Source of the DNA: Paraburkholderia xenovorans LB400
Lineage (GTDB): Bacteria > Pseudomonadota > Gammaproteobacteria > Burkholderiales > Burkholderiaceae
DNA: 64,000 nucleotides
NCBI RefSeq assembly: GCF_000013645.1
Contig: NC_007953.1
Location: 1,407,780-1,471,779, forward strand
Direction: 5' to 3'
Shown here: piece by piece, positions 10,601 through 19,417 of the stretch
Layout: each line of letters starts with the position of its first letter
How positions within the stretch are numbered: position 1 is the first letter of the stretch
Notes under the pieces: model-generated
Seen by the model: the letters and a program-made list of their open reading frames with translations, nothing else
The model's database searches: none
What the model was told of the DNA's origin: nothing
Translations under genes and position numbers: made by a program

Positions 10601-13226
10601 ATCAGTCGCGCGGGTCGCGTTGATCGCGCGTCGCGGCTCGATCGCCGACCAGCTCGCCCGGTTGCCTCAATCTCAGGGTCAGCCCTCCGCGTTGCGCCGG
10701 CAGAAGCCGCCGATGTCGTCGCCATGGCCCGCGCCGCCTCATCTGCCTCGCGAGCTTTCGTCAGTGCCGTCGAGTCTCGAGTTCTTCAACGGTCTGGGCG
10801 GCTTCGGTAAAAACGGGCGGGAATACGTGACTGTTCTCACGGCGGGTGCGACGACACCTGCACCATGGATCAACGTGATCGCGAACCCCGACTTCGGCTT
10901 TCAGGTCGCAGCGGAAGGCAGCGGTTACACGTGGGCCGAAAACAGCCGCGAGAATCAGCTCACGCCATGGTCGAACGATCCGGTCGAGGACCCAGCCGGT
11001 GAGGCCATCTATGTGCGCGACGAAATCACGGGCGAGGTATGGGGCGCAACCGCGCAGCCGATCCGCGATGGCGGGATCTATGTCGCACGTCATGGGCACG
11101 GCTATAGCCGCTTCGAACACGACGCGAACGGCATCGCACTCGACTTGCTGCAATACGTGCCGCTCGCCGACCCGCTGAAAATTTCCCGGCTGACGTTGCG
11201 CAATCTGTCCGCGAGACCGCGCCGGCTGTCGGTGACGGCGTGGACGGAATGGGTGCTCGGCACCTCGCGCGGCGCATCCGGTCCTTTCATCGTGACGGAG
11301 ATCGACTCCGCGACCGGCGCGATGCTGGCGCGCAATCCGTGGAGCATGGGGTTCGCCGGGCGCGTCGCGTTCGCCGATCTTGGCGGCCGGCAGACCGCGT
11401 GGACGGCGGATCGCACGGAATTTCTCGGCCGTAACGGCCGCGGCGCGGCACCCGCCGCGCTGAGCGGCAATGCACGTCTGTCCGGCGCGACCGGCGCGGG
11501 CCTTGATCCCTGCGCGGCATTGCAGGACGTGATTGAGCTGGGCGTGGGCGAAATCGTCGAAGTGGTGTCGTTCGTCGGCCAATGCGCGTCCGCCGAACAG
11601 GCGCGCGCGCTGATCGAACGCTATCGCAAGGCTGATCTTGACGCCGTTCTCGCCGAGGTGACGAGCCACTGGCGCAACGTGCTCGGCGCCATCCAGGTGA
11701 AAACGCCCGACCGCGCGATGGACCTGATGCTGAACGGCTGGCTGCTGTATCAAACGCTCGCGTGCCGTATCTGGGCGCGCTCGGCGTTCTATCAGGCGAG
11801 TGGCGCCTACGGGTTCCGTGACCAGTTGCAGGATGGCATGGCGTTGACGCATGTGCGGCCGGACGAGACGCGTCGGCATTTGCTGCGCGCCGCGGCGCGA
11901 CAGTTTGTGGAAGGCGATTTCCAGCATTGGTGGTTGCCGCAAACGGGCCAGGGCGTGCGCACGAGAATTTCCGATGACCGCGTGTGGCTCGCGTTCGCGA
12001 CGGCGACTTATGTCCGCTGTGCGGGCGACGTCGCGATTCTCGACGAGATCGTACCGTTCCTCGACGGACCGCTGCTGCGGCCTGGCGAGCACGATGCTTT
12101 CTTTCAGCCGATGGTCGCGGATGAATCGGCATCGTTGTTCGAACACTGCGCGCGCGGCCTGGATCAATGCATCGAACTGACCGGCGCGCACGGGTTGCCG
12201 CTGATCGGTACCGGCGACTGGAACGACGGGATGAACGGGGTCGGCGCAGGCGGCAACGGAGAGAGCGTATGGCTCGGCTGGCTGCTGTTGCGGACCGTTG
12301 AGCTGTTCGCACCGCTGGCTGAATTGCGCGATCCGGCTGCGGTGGCGCGTGCTGCACGCTGGCGCGCTCATGCGGCCTCGTTGCGCGAATCGCTGGAGCG
12401 TGACGCATGGGACGGCCAATGGTATCGCCGCGCGACGTTCGACGACGGCAGGTGGCTTGGCTCGAACGACAGTGACGAGTGCCAGATCGATTCAATCGCG
12501 CAGTCGTGGGCGGTGTTGTCCGGCGCGGCGGATCCAGCGCACGCGGCGCTGGCAATGGCCTCGCTGGAAAAGCACCTGATCCGTCACGACGACGCGCTCG
12601 CTTTGCTGTTCACGCCTCCGTTCGATAAGACCTCGCACGATCCGGGTTATATCAAGGGTTATCCGCCGGGGCTGCGTGAAAACGGCGGCCAGTATAGTCA
12701 CGCAGCGATGTGGGCGGTGCTCGCGTTGACGGGATTGGGCGAGGGCAACAAGGCCGCCGCGTTGTTTTCACTGCTTAATCCCATCAATCATGCGCGCACA
12801 CCGCTGGAAGTCGACCGCTACAAAGTCGAGCCCTATGTCGTTGCCGCCGACGTTTATTCCGTGGCGCCGCATGCCGGTCGCGGTGGCTGGACCTGGTACA
12901 CGGGATCCGCGGGATGGATGTACCGGGCGGGTGTCGAGGGCATTCTTGGGGTTTGTCGCGAGGGGGATTTTCTGGTGGTCGATCCTTGTATTCCGGACAC
13001 GTGGCCGGGGTTTGAAGCCACCGTGACGATGCATTCGACGCGCTATGAGGTGCGCGTCGAATCGGCTGACGGGGGCGACGCGATGCGTGTGATGCTCGAC
13101 GGCGCGAGTCTCGAATGCGGCGATGAACGGGTGCGCGTGCCGCTTGATGGCGGCTCGCATAAGCTGCTGATTTCGCGTTGCTTCGGCGTGAGTGAAGATA
13201 TGAACTCCAACGCGCAAGTCGCGTGA
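4620..13226 (+). CDS. ndvB: Cyclic beta-1,2-glucan synthase (NdvB/ChvB type)
   Basis: This giant inner-membrane protein (2868 aa, the usual family size) polymerises and cyclises beta-1,2-glucan from UDP-glucose for the periplasm, where it serves osmoadaptation and host interaction. Domains in order: an N-terminal cytosolic region; membrane segments at about 408-470; a GT84 glycosyltransferase with TLDADTRLP (about 632-640) and the QxxRW-like KRQHRWTRGDWQ (about 778-790); more membrane segments at about 819-870 and 949-990; a glycoamylase-like domain (about 1300-1500, with FMAHHQGMT); and two GH94 phosphorylase-like modules that control chain length, the second holding TGDWNDGMNG near 2530 with its acid Asp. 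No stop or frameshift is seen. The start is GTG 4620; no in-frame upstream start was found. It stands alone, without an ndvA exporter gene in this window. Confidence 0.95.
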   Translation: MKTILRYIAGRRLPSPPWTDIAPVREELFGVERIEQHAESLAAAQPVTKTPPAVLSLHTRLNDNAAVLLAAYRASAAELESGRGVVPAAEWLLDNYHLVETQIREIRDDLPPGYYRQLPKLAAGPFAGYPRVFGLAWAFVAHTDSHFDPQILRRFISAYQRVQPLTIGELWAVAITLRIVLIENLRRLADQITAGRSARADADALTERLLESGGARSALEADIATRSTDLLSELFAAQLAKRLRDRDPCTMPALGWLEERLRLQGASIEQVVQHAQQRQGASNVTVRNVITSMRLISDIDWAELFEEVSLVDARLRAGSRFATMDFPTRNLYRSAIEQLARGSSFTELEVAGLALESARAAAQASGDAAQAERAGDPGYHLIAEGRQALEQAIGFRPPARLRITRFNVQLGIGGYVGTILAVAATLLALVLWAMWILAPSGLAPLVFALFAACGFLPVTEIATALVNRAVTWSFGAITLPGLELTAGVPSSLRTLVAVPTLLTSEADLREQIERLEVHHLAGAGGDLSFALLADGLDANQEVLPSDAHLLAVAADAIEALNRRYEPSPGGNRFLLLHRRRVFNASENRWMGWERKRGKLHELNRLLRGATDTTFMPIAGRAPQVPSDVRYVITLDADTRLPRDAALRLIGKMAHPLNRPTFSDAEQRVVNGYAILQPRVTPSLPVGQEGSLHQRVFSGPGGMDPYAAAVSDVYQDLFGEGSYTGKGIYDVDAFEAALHGRVPENALLSHDLFEGIFARAGLASDVEVVEEVPSRYDVIGKRQHRWTRGDWQLLPWIVGHRGSDRHAMPSIGRFKMLDNLRRSLLAPFMVAALGLCWLMPLRAGIAGALLVLGALAIPAFLPTLFAILPRRSGVRLRNHLDVLAADVRLAAMQTFLSTAFLADHAWRMGDAIVRTLTRLFVTHRRLLEWTTAAQSTGSPRLDLRGFYRQMAGSVALCVVLTAGAIALAPSHWPLVLPFALLWLAAPTFALWSSRSPTVARRFTMTDPDTRSLRLIARRTWRFFETFVTAAENMLPPDNFQEDPAPVVAHRTSPTNLGLYLLSAIAARDFGWAATTQTVERLEATFASMHKLARFKGHFYNWYGTLDLQVLAPAYVSSVDSGNLAGHLIAVANACEEWQHDLLAPAARSGMVDNLQLARAAIDALPAAGGERGTHLVGILEEIRAQLHGPQTLDALSPLLMRLTEKAGKATRELVPAGGDASSADLMFWVDALSKSLVEHARDRQQFAEAPSLLQARLKSLADTSRALALDMDFAFLLDPERKLLSIGYSQADNSLDLNCYDLLASEARLASLFAIAKGDVTTRHWFRLGRAATPVGKGSALISWSGSMFEYLMPSLVMRAPAGSLLEQTNRLVVERQVSYGRSLGIPWGISESAYNARDIEFTYQYSNFGVPGLGLKRGLSENRVIAPYATGLAAMVNPQAALENYGQLAALGALGRYGFYEALDFTRSRLPDNADVAIVRNFMAHHQGMTIVSIANTLLDARMRARFHREPMIQASELLLQERMPRNVAVGHPRAEEVNTAAAVSGAAPSTVRRLAASAVAGAAPVTHLLSNGHYAVMLTATGAGYSRWRDLAVTRWREDATRDDWGSFIFLRDTQSGHAWSAGAQPVGSEADYEEVVFGEDHAEFIRRDGSLTTTMDVLVSGEADGEVRRVSLANSGRRAREIELTSYAEIVLATPASDNAHPAFSRMFVQTEHVAEFGALLATRRPRSHDEKQVWAAHFAVVDGEIIADPQYESDRARFLGRGRSAGTAAAIFDDQPLTNTAGTVLDPVFALRYRVLVPPGKVARVTFWTVVAESRALLLDLVDQHHDRNAFDRAKTLAWTQAQVQLRHLDVEAEEAADFQRLAAPVIYADARFRAQSDTIVRGAGVQSGLWPHAISGDLPIVLLRIDEVEDIAQVRQLLRAHEYWRMKRLDVDLVIINERASSYIQELQGAIETAVRSSQSRPRFGEELAHGAVFTLRAELMSMEARALLQSVARVALIARRGSIADQLARLPQSQGQPSALRRQKPPMSSPWPAPPHLPRELSSVPSSLEFFNGLGGFGKNGREYVTVLTAGATTPAPWINVIANPDFGFQVAAEGSGYTWAENSRENQLTPWSNDPVEDPAGEAIYVRDEITGEVWGATAQPIRDGGIYVARHGHGYSRFEHDANGIALDLLQYVPLADPLKISRLTLRNLSARPRRLSVTAWTEWVLGTSRGASGPFIVTEIDSATGAMLARNPWSMGFAGRVAFADLGGRQTAWTADRTEFLGRNGRGAAPAALSGNARLSGATGAGLDPCAALQDVIELGVGEIVEVVSFVGQCASAEQARALIERYRKADLDAVLAEVTSHWRNVLGAIQVKTPDRAMDLMLNGWLLYQTLACRIWARSAFYQASGAYGFRDQLQDGMALTHVRPDETRRHLLRAAARQFVEGDFQHWWLPQTGQGVRTRISDDRVWLAFATATYVRCAGDVAILDEIVPFLDGPLLRPGEHDAFFQPMVADESASLFEHCARGLDQCIELTGAHGLPLIGTGDWNDGMNGVGAGGNGESVWLGWLLLRTVELFAPLAELRDPAAVARAARWRAHAASLRESLERDAWDGQWYRRATFDDGRWLGSNDSDECQIDSIAQSWAVLSGAADPAHAALAMASLEKHLIRHDDALALLFTPPFDKTSHDPGYIKGYPPGLRENGGQYSHAAMWAVLALTGLGEGNKAAALFSLLNPINHARTPLEVDRYKVEPYVVAADVYSVAPHAGRGGWTWYTGSAGWMYRAGVEGILGVCREGDFLVVDPCIPDTWPGFEATVTMHSTRYEVRVESADGGDAMRVMLDGASLECGDERVRVPLDGGSHKLLISRCFGVSEDMNSNAQVA

Positions 13227-13438
13227 TGAATCACGCATCGGTCATCGGGAGTAAAGCATCAGGCTTCAGCTGCTCGCGCACGCTGGAGCCTGCTTCCGCC
13301 GACTGTCGGGCCGCCGTCACGGTGCTCAGGTCGGCCATCTCCAGTCGCGAGGCGGCCTATGACGCGATGCGCAAAGCTGCCGCGCAAGCGATCGCAATGG
13401 CACTGCGAAGTCAGCCCGCACCACGGCATTCCGCGTAG
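13226..13438 (+). pseudogene. Possible phasin-like C-terminal fragment (70 aa)
   Basis: A frame overlapping the synthase stop encodes SSREAAYDAMRKAAAQA, which resembles the helical AYDxxxKAAKQA pattern of phasins, proteins that coat polyhydroxyalkanoate granules. The rest shows no family features and there is no ribosome-binding site. It is either a short relic or a chance similarity. Confidence 0.25.
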
Positions 13439-13573
13439 GCCCGCCAGGCGCTACGGGGTCATTCCGCCGTTTTCAAGGCTGCGCAGTCTCGACCCCATGA
13501 TTCCAGACCGGCAGCGCTCGCATGAGTCGGAGATTCGCTTACGTGTCGAACTGAACAGCGGTATGAGTGCGCG

Positions 13574-13599
13574 CGCCTGTCCCGTTCATCGGACAGGCG
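13574..13599. terminator. Hairpin between convergent ndvB and fucD
   Basis: Nine-base arms CGCCTGTCC and GGACAGGCG enclose an 8-base loop. It sits between the convergent synthase and fuconate dehydratase genes and could end transcription from either side, although no T-run is attached. Confidence 0.5.
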
Positions 13600-13636
13600 T
13601 GGCGCGACCTCGGCGCACGGCCTTGTGGATGGCCGT

Positions 13637-14935
13637 TCAGGGCCGCCAGGCCGCGCCCTCCGGAAAGTCATACTGATCGAGCGACGCCGCATGCATTTCG
13701 ATGCTGTAGCCGGGACGTTCAGGCGGCATGTAACGCCCGTTGCGGATCACCACAGGATCGACGAAATGCTCATGCAGATGATCCACGTACTCGAGCACCC
13801 GGTTTTCCAGCGATGCCGACACGCAGATATAGTCGAAAAGCGAAATATGCTGGACGTACTCGCATAAGCCGACGCCACCCGCGTGTGGACACACAGGCAC
13901 GCCGAATTTCGCCGCCATCAGCAGCACGACGATCACTTCGTTCAGACCGCCCAGGCGGCAGCTATCTACCTGGCAGAAGTCGATTGCATGCGCTTGCAGC
14001 AACTGCTTGAACATCACACGGTTGTGACAGTGCTCGCCCGTCGCGACGCCGATCGGCTGAAGCCGCTGGCGGATGGCCGCATGCCCGAGAATGTCGTCGG
14101 GGCTGGTGGGTTCCTCGATCCACCACGGATCGAACTGCGCGAGGCGCCGCATGTTCGCGATCGCTTCGTCGACATCCCACACCTGGTTTGCATCCATCAT
14201 CAGCTTCCGGTCTTCGCCGATTTCTTCACGCAGGATGCGGGCCCGGCGCACATCTTCTTCGAGATTGCCGCCCACTTTCTGCTTGAAATGCGTCCAGCCC
14301 TGCGCGACGCCTTCACGGGCGAGCCGGCGGATCTTGTCGTCGTCATAGCCGAGCCAGCCGGCCGACGTCGTGTAGGCCGGATAGCCGTGCGCGCGCATTT
14401 CCTTCTCGCGCTCGCCGCGGGTCTTCGCATGGCGATGCAGCATCGCGATGGCTTCGTGCGGCGTGATCGCGTCGGTCACATAGCGGAAATCGACGCAACG
14501 CACCAGCTCTTCCGGGCTCATGTCGACGAGCAGCTTCCACACCGGCTTGCCTTCAGCTTTTGCCCAGAGATCCCAGGTCGCGTTCACCACAGCCGCGGTC
14601 GCCAGATGAATCGCGCCCTTGTCCGGGCCGATCCAGCGCAACTGGCTGTCGGATGTCAGCGCGCGCCAGAACGCGCCCATGTCAGCAGCAATATCCTCGA
14701 GCGTTTTGCCCACGATCAGCGGAGCAAGCGCCTGCACCGCGCTCACGCAGATCTCGTTGCCGCGCCCGATCGTGAAGGTGAGGCCGTGGCCGGTGAGCGC
14801 CTGAGGCGAATCCGTCTCGAGCGTCACGTAGGCCGCGGAGTAGTCCGGCGCGGCGTTCATCGCGTCGGAACCGTCGAGTGAACGCGAGGTCGGAAACCGG
14901 ATGTCCCGGACAGACAGCCTGGTGATTGTCGTCAT
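13637..14935 (-). CDS. fucD: L-fuconate dehydratase (enolase superfamily)
   Basis: This 432-residue enolase-superfamily enzyme closely follows L-fuconate dehydratase, which converts L-fuconate to 2-keto-3-deoxy-L-fuconate in the oxidative L-fucose pathway. Visible active-site elements are the KxK base motif in THFKQKVGG, metal ligands in MMDANQVW, WWIEEPTSPDD and ATGEHCHN, and the His in CPHAGGVGLCE. It is the most downstream gene of a minus-strand group after a CUT2 sugar ABC importer, with a 205-base gap that may contain its own promoter. The other enzymes of the fucose pathway (fuconolactonase and the later steps) are not recognisable in this window, unless the xylose-type enzymes downstream double for them. 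Confidence 0.9.
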   Translation of the reverse strand: MTTITRLSVRDIRFPTSRSLDGSDAMNAAPDYSAAYVTLETDSPQALTGHGLTFTIGRGNEICVSAVQALAPLIVGKTLEDIAADMGAFWRALTSDSQLRWIGPDKGAIHLATAAVVNATWDLWAKAEGKPVWKLLVDMSPEELVRCVDFRYVTDAITPHEAIAMLHRHAKTRGEREKEMRAHGYPAYTTSAGWLGYDDDKIRRLAREGVAQGWTHFKQKVGGNLEEDVRRARILREEIGEDRKLMMDANQVWDVDEAIANMRRLAQFDPWWIEEPTSPDDILGHAAIRQRLQPIGVATGEHCHNRVMFKQLLQAHAIDFCQVDSCRLGGLNEVIVVLLMAAKFGVPVCPHAGGVGLCEYVQHISLFDYICVSASLENRVLEYVDHLHEHFVDPVVIRNGRYMPPERPGYSIEMHAASLDQYDFPEGAAWRP

Positions 14936-14971
14936 CTGAACACGCTCCTGGGCGACAGCTATCGACTTCCG

Positions 14972-14995
14972 CCTATGAGCCCTATGAGCCCTATT
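14972..14995. repeat. Short tandem repeat of a 9-bp unit
   Basis: The unit CCTATGAGC occurs twice in tandem (14972-14989) and again partly (14990-14995), just upstream of the fuconate dehydratase start. The number of copies could vary by slippage; any effect on expression is speculative. Confidence 0.6.
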
Positions 14996-15140
14996 GCAGC
15001 CTGTACGGCCTCTGAGCGAAGGCGGAACGGAAGGGTACGTTGCAAACTCAACTTACGGCCTTTCTCGCCGCGATGCGACGGACAAAAGCCAGGGAAGAGC
15101 GATGCGTCCTTCCCCGCTTGTCGCGCCTTGATGGCAATCG

Positions 15141-16082
15141 TCAATCGTAGAGCACGGCGGCGATCCTGGGATCGCTCATATTGTTCTTGTCGTACCAGAA
15201 GAAGCCCGTGTCGATTTTCGCCGGCAACTTCTCGCCTTTGAGTGCCTTCACCGCGGAGTCCACCACGCACTTGCCGATGCCGACCGGATTCTGTGTGATG
15301 GCGCCCAGCATCAGACCCGACGTGATGTCCGTCTTTTGCTCCTTGCCGGAGTCGAAGCCGATCAGCACGAGCTTCTTGCCCGATTCCTTGACACCGATCG
15401 CCGCGCCTTCCGCCGAGCCTTCATTGGCGCCAAAAATGCCCTTGAGATTGGGATTGGCCTGGATCATCGTCTTGGCGATCTCCGCCGACTTCAAATGGTC
15501 GCCGCCGCCGTACTGTACGGAAACGATCCTGATGTTGGGATGCTTCGCCTTCATCTGATTCAGGAAACCGTCACGGCGATCGACGCCGGTGCGGCTGGTC
15601 TGGTCGTGCACGATCACCGCGACTTCACCGGCATTGCCGATCGCCTCGGCCATCTTGTCGGCGGCGAGCGCGGCCGCGGCAAGATTGTCCGTCGCGCAGG
15701 TGGTCAGCGGAATGTCGCTGTCGACGCCGGAATCGAAGGCGATAACCGGTATTTTCGAGGACTGCGCCCTTTTCAGAAGCGGAATGGCCGCCTTGCTGTC
15801 GAGCGCGGCAATGCCGAGCGCCTGGGGCTTCTTGGCGAGCGCGGCCGACAGCATGTCGATCTGTTTGTCGACCATGGCCTCGGTTTCCGGGCCCTCGAAT
15901 GTGATCCTGACGTTGTGCTCCCTGGCCGATTGCTCGGCGCCGGCTTTGACGGCCTGCCAGAACTGGTGCTGGAAGCCTTTCGAAATGAGCGGAATATAAA
16001 CGTCATCCGCATGCGCAAGATTCGCTCCGCCAATGAGCGCGCTCAAGCCGACCACGACACCGGATATTCTTCGATTCAACAT
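15141..16082 (-). CDS. Sugar ABC transporter periplasmic substrate-binding protein (CUT2/RbsB type)
   Basis: This 313-residue protein has a Sec signal peptide (MLNRRISGVVVGLSALIGG...ANLAHA, cleavage near residue 25) and the Peripla_BP_4 fold typical of ribose/galactose/fucose-type binding proteins: PLISKGFQHQFWQAVKAGAE near the N-terminus, IPVIAFDSGVDSD, and FGANEGSAEGAA. I chose ATG 16082 because AGGAGGAGAAATTCC stands directly before it; the frame is open further upstream to 16112 without a better start. It follows the permease and ATPase genes on the same strand. The linked fuconate dehydratase makes L-fucose or a related 6-deoxy sugar a reasonable ligand, but that is inference. Confidence 0.88.
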   Translation of the reverse strand: MLNRRISGVVVGLSALIGGANLAHADDVYIPLISKGFQHQFWQAVKAGAEQSAREHNVRITFEGPETEAMVDKQIDMLSAALAKKPQALGIAALDSKAAIPLLKRAQSSKIPVIAFDSGVDSDIPLTTCATDNLAAAALAADKMAEAIGNAGEVAVIVHDQTSRTGVDRRDGFLNQMKAKHPNIRIVSVQYGGGDHLKSAEIAKTMIQANPNLKGIFGANEGSAEGAAIGVKESGKKLVLIGFDSGKEQKTDITSGLMLGAITQNPVGIGKCVVDSAVKALKGEKLPAKIDTGFFWYDKNNMSDPRIAAVLYD

Positions 16083-16170
16083 GGAATTTCTCCTCCTGGG
16101 GTGGACCATCAACCTACAGCCTGTGGGGGAGCCTTTGCGCGCCCCTTCTTTGAAATTGTCCGGCTCAGCG

Positions 16171-17196
16171 TCAGCTCTTCCTGCGTCGCAGAATATCGGC
16201 GTAGACCGCGAGAATGATGATGAGGCCTGTCACGACGATCTGCCATTCCTGCGCGACGGACATGATGCGCAGGCCGTTGGTCAGCACGCTCATGATGAAG
16301 GCGCCGATGATCGTGCCCAGCATCGTGCCGGAACCGCCGCTTAACGACGTGCCGCCGATCACCACGGCGGCGATCGCTTCGAGCTCATAGCCCTGGCCCA
16401 ACGCGGGCTGGGCCGAATTCAGGCGCGACGCGATGAGCAGCCCGGCGATGCCGCAAATCGCCCCGCTCAGGCCATAAATGGCGATTTTCCACCGGTCCAC
16501 ATTCACGCCGGAAAGGCGCACGGCTTCCTCGTTGCTGCCGAGTGCAAACGTGTAACGGCCGAGCGCCGTGCGATTGAGCGTGATCGAACTCACCACCGCA
16601 AGGAAAAACAGGATCAGGACCGCGTTCGGAATGGGCAGGCTCGGCACGATATAGCCGATCAATGAATCCTGCGAGATCCGGTAGAAGTTTTCGGTGTCGG
16701 TGAAATAGATCGGCTTGTCGGCCGAGACGACGAGCGAGAGCCCTTTGAGCAGCATCATCATGCCCAGGGTGGCAATGAACGGCGGTATTTTCATTTTCGC
16801 CGTGAGCGTTCCTGAAACGGTCCCGCAGATTGCGCCAGTGCCGATCGCCGCCACGACGCCGGTCCACATCGGCAAATGCCAGGAGCTGAGAAATACGCCG
16901 CAGATGACCGCCGTGAAGGTCATCAGCGTGCCGACGGACAAATCGATGCCGCCGGTAATGATGACAAACGTGCAGGCAATCGCCAGCACGCCGTTGACCG
17001 CCGTCGCCTGCAGAATGCCGAGCATGTTGTCCATCTGCATGAAAGATGGCGAAGCGAAGCTGAAAAAGATCAGCATCAGTAGCAGGCTCGCGAAGGCGAG
17101 CAGCTTCTGCAAAGCGGTCGGCGAGAAGACGCGGGCCCGAAGGCCGGCGTAGCGTCCTTCCCGCCCGAGCGCTGAGGTATCCGATGGCAATGTCAT
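16171..17196 (-). CDS. Sugar ABC transporter permease (CUT2/RbsC type)
   Basis: The 341-residue protein is highly hydrophobic with about ten predicted membrane spans and the BPD_transp_2 features of CUT2 permeases: VIITGGIDLSVGTLM, FIATLGMMMLLKGL, and near the C-terminus AIAAVVIGGTSLSGGSGTMLGT, the coupling region that contacts the ATPase. It lies 16 bases after the ATPase gene and 88 bases before the binding-protein gene, so the three are very probably cotranscribed. It forms the inner-membrane channel of the importer. Confidence 0.9.
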   Translation of the reverse strand: MTLPSDTSALGREGRYAGLRARVFSPTALQKLLAFASLLLMLIFFSFASPSFMQMDNMLGILQATAVNGVLAIACTFVIITGGIDLSVGTLMTFTAVICGVFLSSWHLPMWTGVVAAIGTGAICGTVSGTLTAKMKIPPFIATLGMMMLLKGLSLVVSADKPIYFTDTENFYRISQDSLIGYIVPSLPIPNAVLILFFLAVVSSITLNRTALGRYTFALGSNEEAVRLSGVNVDRWKIAIYGLSGAICGIAGLLIASRLNSAQPALGQGYELEAIAAVVIGGTSLSGGSGTMLGTIIGAFIMSVLTNGLRIMSVAQEWQIVVTGLIIILAVYADILRRRKS

Positions 17197-17212
17197 ATCG
17201 ATCTCTTGAGAC

Positions 17213-18727
17213 TCAGGCCGCCGTTTTCAAGGTTTCGCGCCGCGTCGCCAGATGCATGATGCGCTCCTGGGTCGCCTCCGCGGCTGAGAGTTCGCCGGTA
17301 ATGCGGCCCTCGCACATCACGATGACCCGGTCGCTCATGCGCAGGATTTCCGGCAGTTCCGACGAGATCATCACGACCGCCTTGCCCTCCCCCGCGAGCG
17401 AGCGCAGCAGCTTGTAGATTTCATTCTTGGCGCCGACGTCGATGCCACGCGTCGGCTCGTCGAAAAAGAGAACGTCGCAGTCGCGCTCAAGCCATTTCGC
17501 AATGACGATCTTCTGCTGATTGCCGCCCGACAGAAGCCGCACCGCCTGGGTCGCCGAAGGCGTGCGAATGCCGAGCAGACTGATGAAATGGCTGGCTGTC
17601 CGGCGTATCTGCGCACGGCGCAAGAAGAAGTTGAGCGACAGGAATTTGCGCAGGTTGGACATGACGATGTTCGATTCGACATCCATGCCGGTCGCAAGAC
17701 CAAAGCGTTTGCGGTCTTCCGACAGATAGCCGATGCCGTGCGCCACCGCGTCGCTCGGCGTTCTGATGGTCGCCCTGGCGCCGTTCACGACGATCTCGCC
17801 GGATTCGACCGGATCGGCGCCGAACACCGCCCGGGCGACTTCGGTGCGACCGGCGCCCATCAAACCGGCAAAGCCCAGTATTTCGCCTTTGCGCAATGCG
17901 AAGCTCACGTCCCTGACCAGTGGGCCGGCATTCAGATTCCTGACCTCCAGCGCGATCTCGCCCTGGTCCGCCACACTGTGGGACGGCGCGATGTCGGTCA
18001 AGGTGCGCCCGACCATCATGCCAATGATCGCTTCGACGCTGGTGTCCCTGGCGGCCACGGTGGCCACATATTCGCCGTCGCGCATGACGGTGACGCGGTC
18101 GGCAATCTGCTTGAGCTCATCCATCTTGTGCGAGATATAGACGATGCCGACGCCCCGGCTCTTCAGCTCGCGGATGATGCGGAACAGTTCGGCGATCTCG
18201 GCGTCGTTCAACGCCGAGGTGGGCTCGTCCATGATCAGGACGCGCGAATCGAAGGACAAAGCCTTCGCGATCTCGACCATCTGCTGCCGCGCCACGGTGA
18301 GTGCACCGACCACCGCGCGCGGGTCGAGACTCACATGCATGCGTGCCAGAATGGCGGCCGCCTGCGCATTGAGCCTGTCTTCGTCGAGCAACAGGCCAAG
18401 GCGCCCGCGCGGCTCGCGGCCGATGAAAATATTCTGCGCGACGGTCAGATGATTCATCAACTGGAGTTCCTGATGAATGATGCCGACGCCCACGGCCTGC
18501 GCGTCGCGCGGGCTCAGGAATTCGACCGGCTGGCCGTCGTAGAGGATTTCACCCGAATCCCGGGTATACACCCCGGCAAGGATTTTCATCAGCGTCGACT
18601 TGCCAGCGCCGTTCTCGCCCATCAGCGCATGGACTTCCCCCGCCATGAGCTCGAACTGGACTTCGTGAAGCGCCCTCACGCCGGGAAAGCTCTTGTTGAG
18701 TCTTTTGACGGAAATGAGCGAGGTCAC
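17213..18727 (-). CDS. Sugar ABC transporter ATP-binding protein (CUT2/RbsA type, two NBDs)
   Basis: This 504-residue protein contains two fused nucleotide-binding domains, as usual for CUT2 importers. The first has Walker [13 protein letters not shown] (about 38-49), signature [15 protein letters not shown] and Walker [13 protein letters not shown]. The second has the degenerate P-loop [16 protein letters not shown], signature [15 protein letters not shown] and [17 protein letters not shown]. The degenerate second P-loop is normal for RbsA/MglA. It is the first gene of the ATPase-permease-binding protein group, so the promoter should lie in 18728-19090. Confidence 0.92.
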
Positions 18728-19096
18728 GGCGCGGATCTGACGATAATTCCGCGACCGCAGCCGGTCTCATCGCGACACGCTGAAGGCCCAGGCGGCAGGC
18801 GGCGCAAGGTTTCGCGACCGAAATCGCAAAGAGAAGCCAGACACATTGCTGGGCCTCCGGAACCGATGTGCGACGATTTTACGACGCTGGCGAGCCGCGG
18901 CTCAAGCTCAGACATTCCCCAGTGTCGGCGGCAGGCGCAAGCGACGCGGGGTCGCTTCCCGGGTGCCCGGTAACGCCGAGACTTATCCGACATTACAGAA
19001 ACCTTCGCCGCCGCTTCGGCCACGCCGGACCCTACCTGCGCGGGCAGTCGGCACGCCGGGTGGAGTAACCGAATCCCAGCATCCAGGTTGGCGCGA
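18728..19096. promoter_or_regulatory. Upstream region of the sugar ABC operon
   Basis: About 370 bases without a supported gene, between the ABC ATPase start and the VOC relic. It should contain the operon promoter; I could not identify convincing boxes or a regulator gene. Confidence 0.3.
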
Positions 19097-19351
19097 GGAT
19101 GTCAGAGGTCGAAGGTGCCACGATACTTCTCATCGGCATGCGGGCAGGTATTGATTCGACGAGCGCGCCGCCAGGTACTTGGCGGAGAAACCGCGAGCCG
19201 CGCTCAGGCTTGAACACGTCGGTTTTCATCACGACGCCGCGGCGACCCTCTGTTCATACAGCGTGCGCACATCGCCGGAAGACGCCAGCTCGAAGAAGGT
19301 ACCGGTGGCGCTCATATCGGACGAGGAGAAGCTCACATGATTGAGCTTCAT
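19097..19351 (-). pseudogene. VOC (glyoxalase-fold) family protein relic
   Basis: On the minus strand, ATG 19351 begins MKLNHVSFSSSDMSATGTFFE, the typical VOC start. The next in-frame part reads VRTLYEQRVAA, and after a frame change follow TDVFKPERGSRFLRQVPGG and ADEKYRGTFDL with a stop. These are pieces of one VOC protein in the right order. An internal deletion has removed the middle and at least two frameshifts are present, so it is a decayed gene. Confidence 0.6.
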
Positions 19352-19417
19352 GGGAGGGGTGATTGCAGAAGGTGGTGTCTTGCCTGTTCAGAAACGCCGT
19401 TAGCACCCGATACGCCG

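Noticed and set aside
10761..12419. Long antisense open frame of 552 codons inside the glucan synthase gene
   Set aside because: It is a by-product of high GC codon use opposite a conserved gene. It has no family pattern and no ribosome-binding site. Other long frames within 5-13 kb were dismissed for the same reason.
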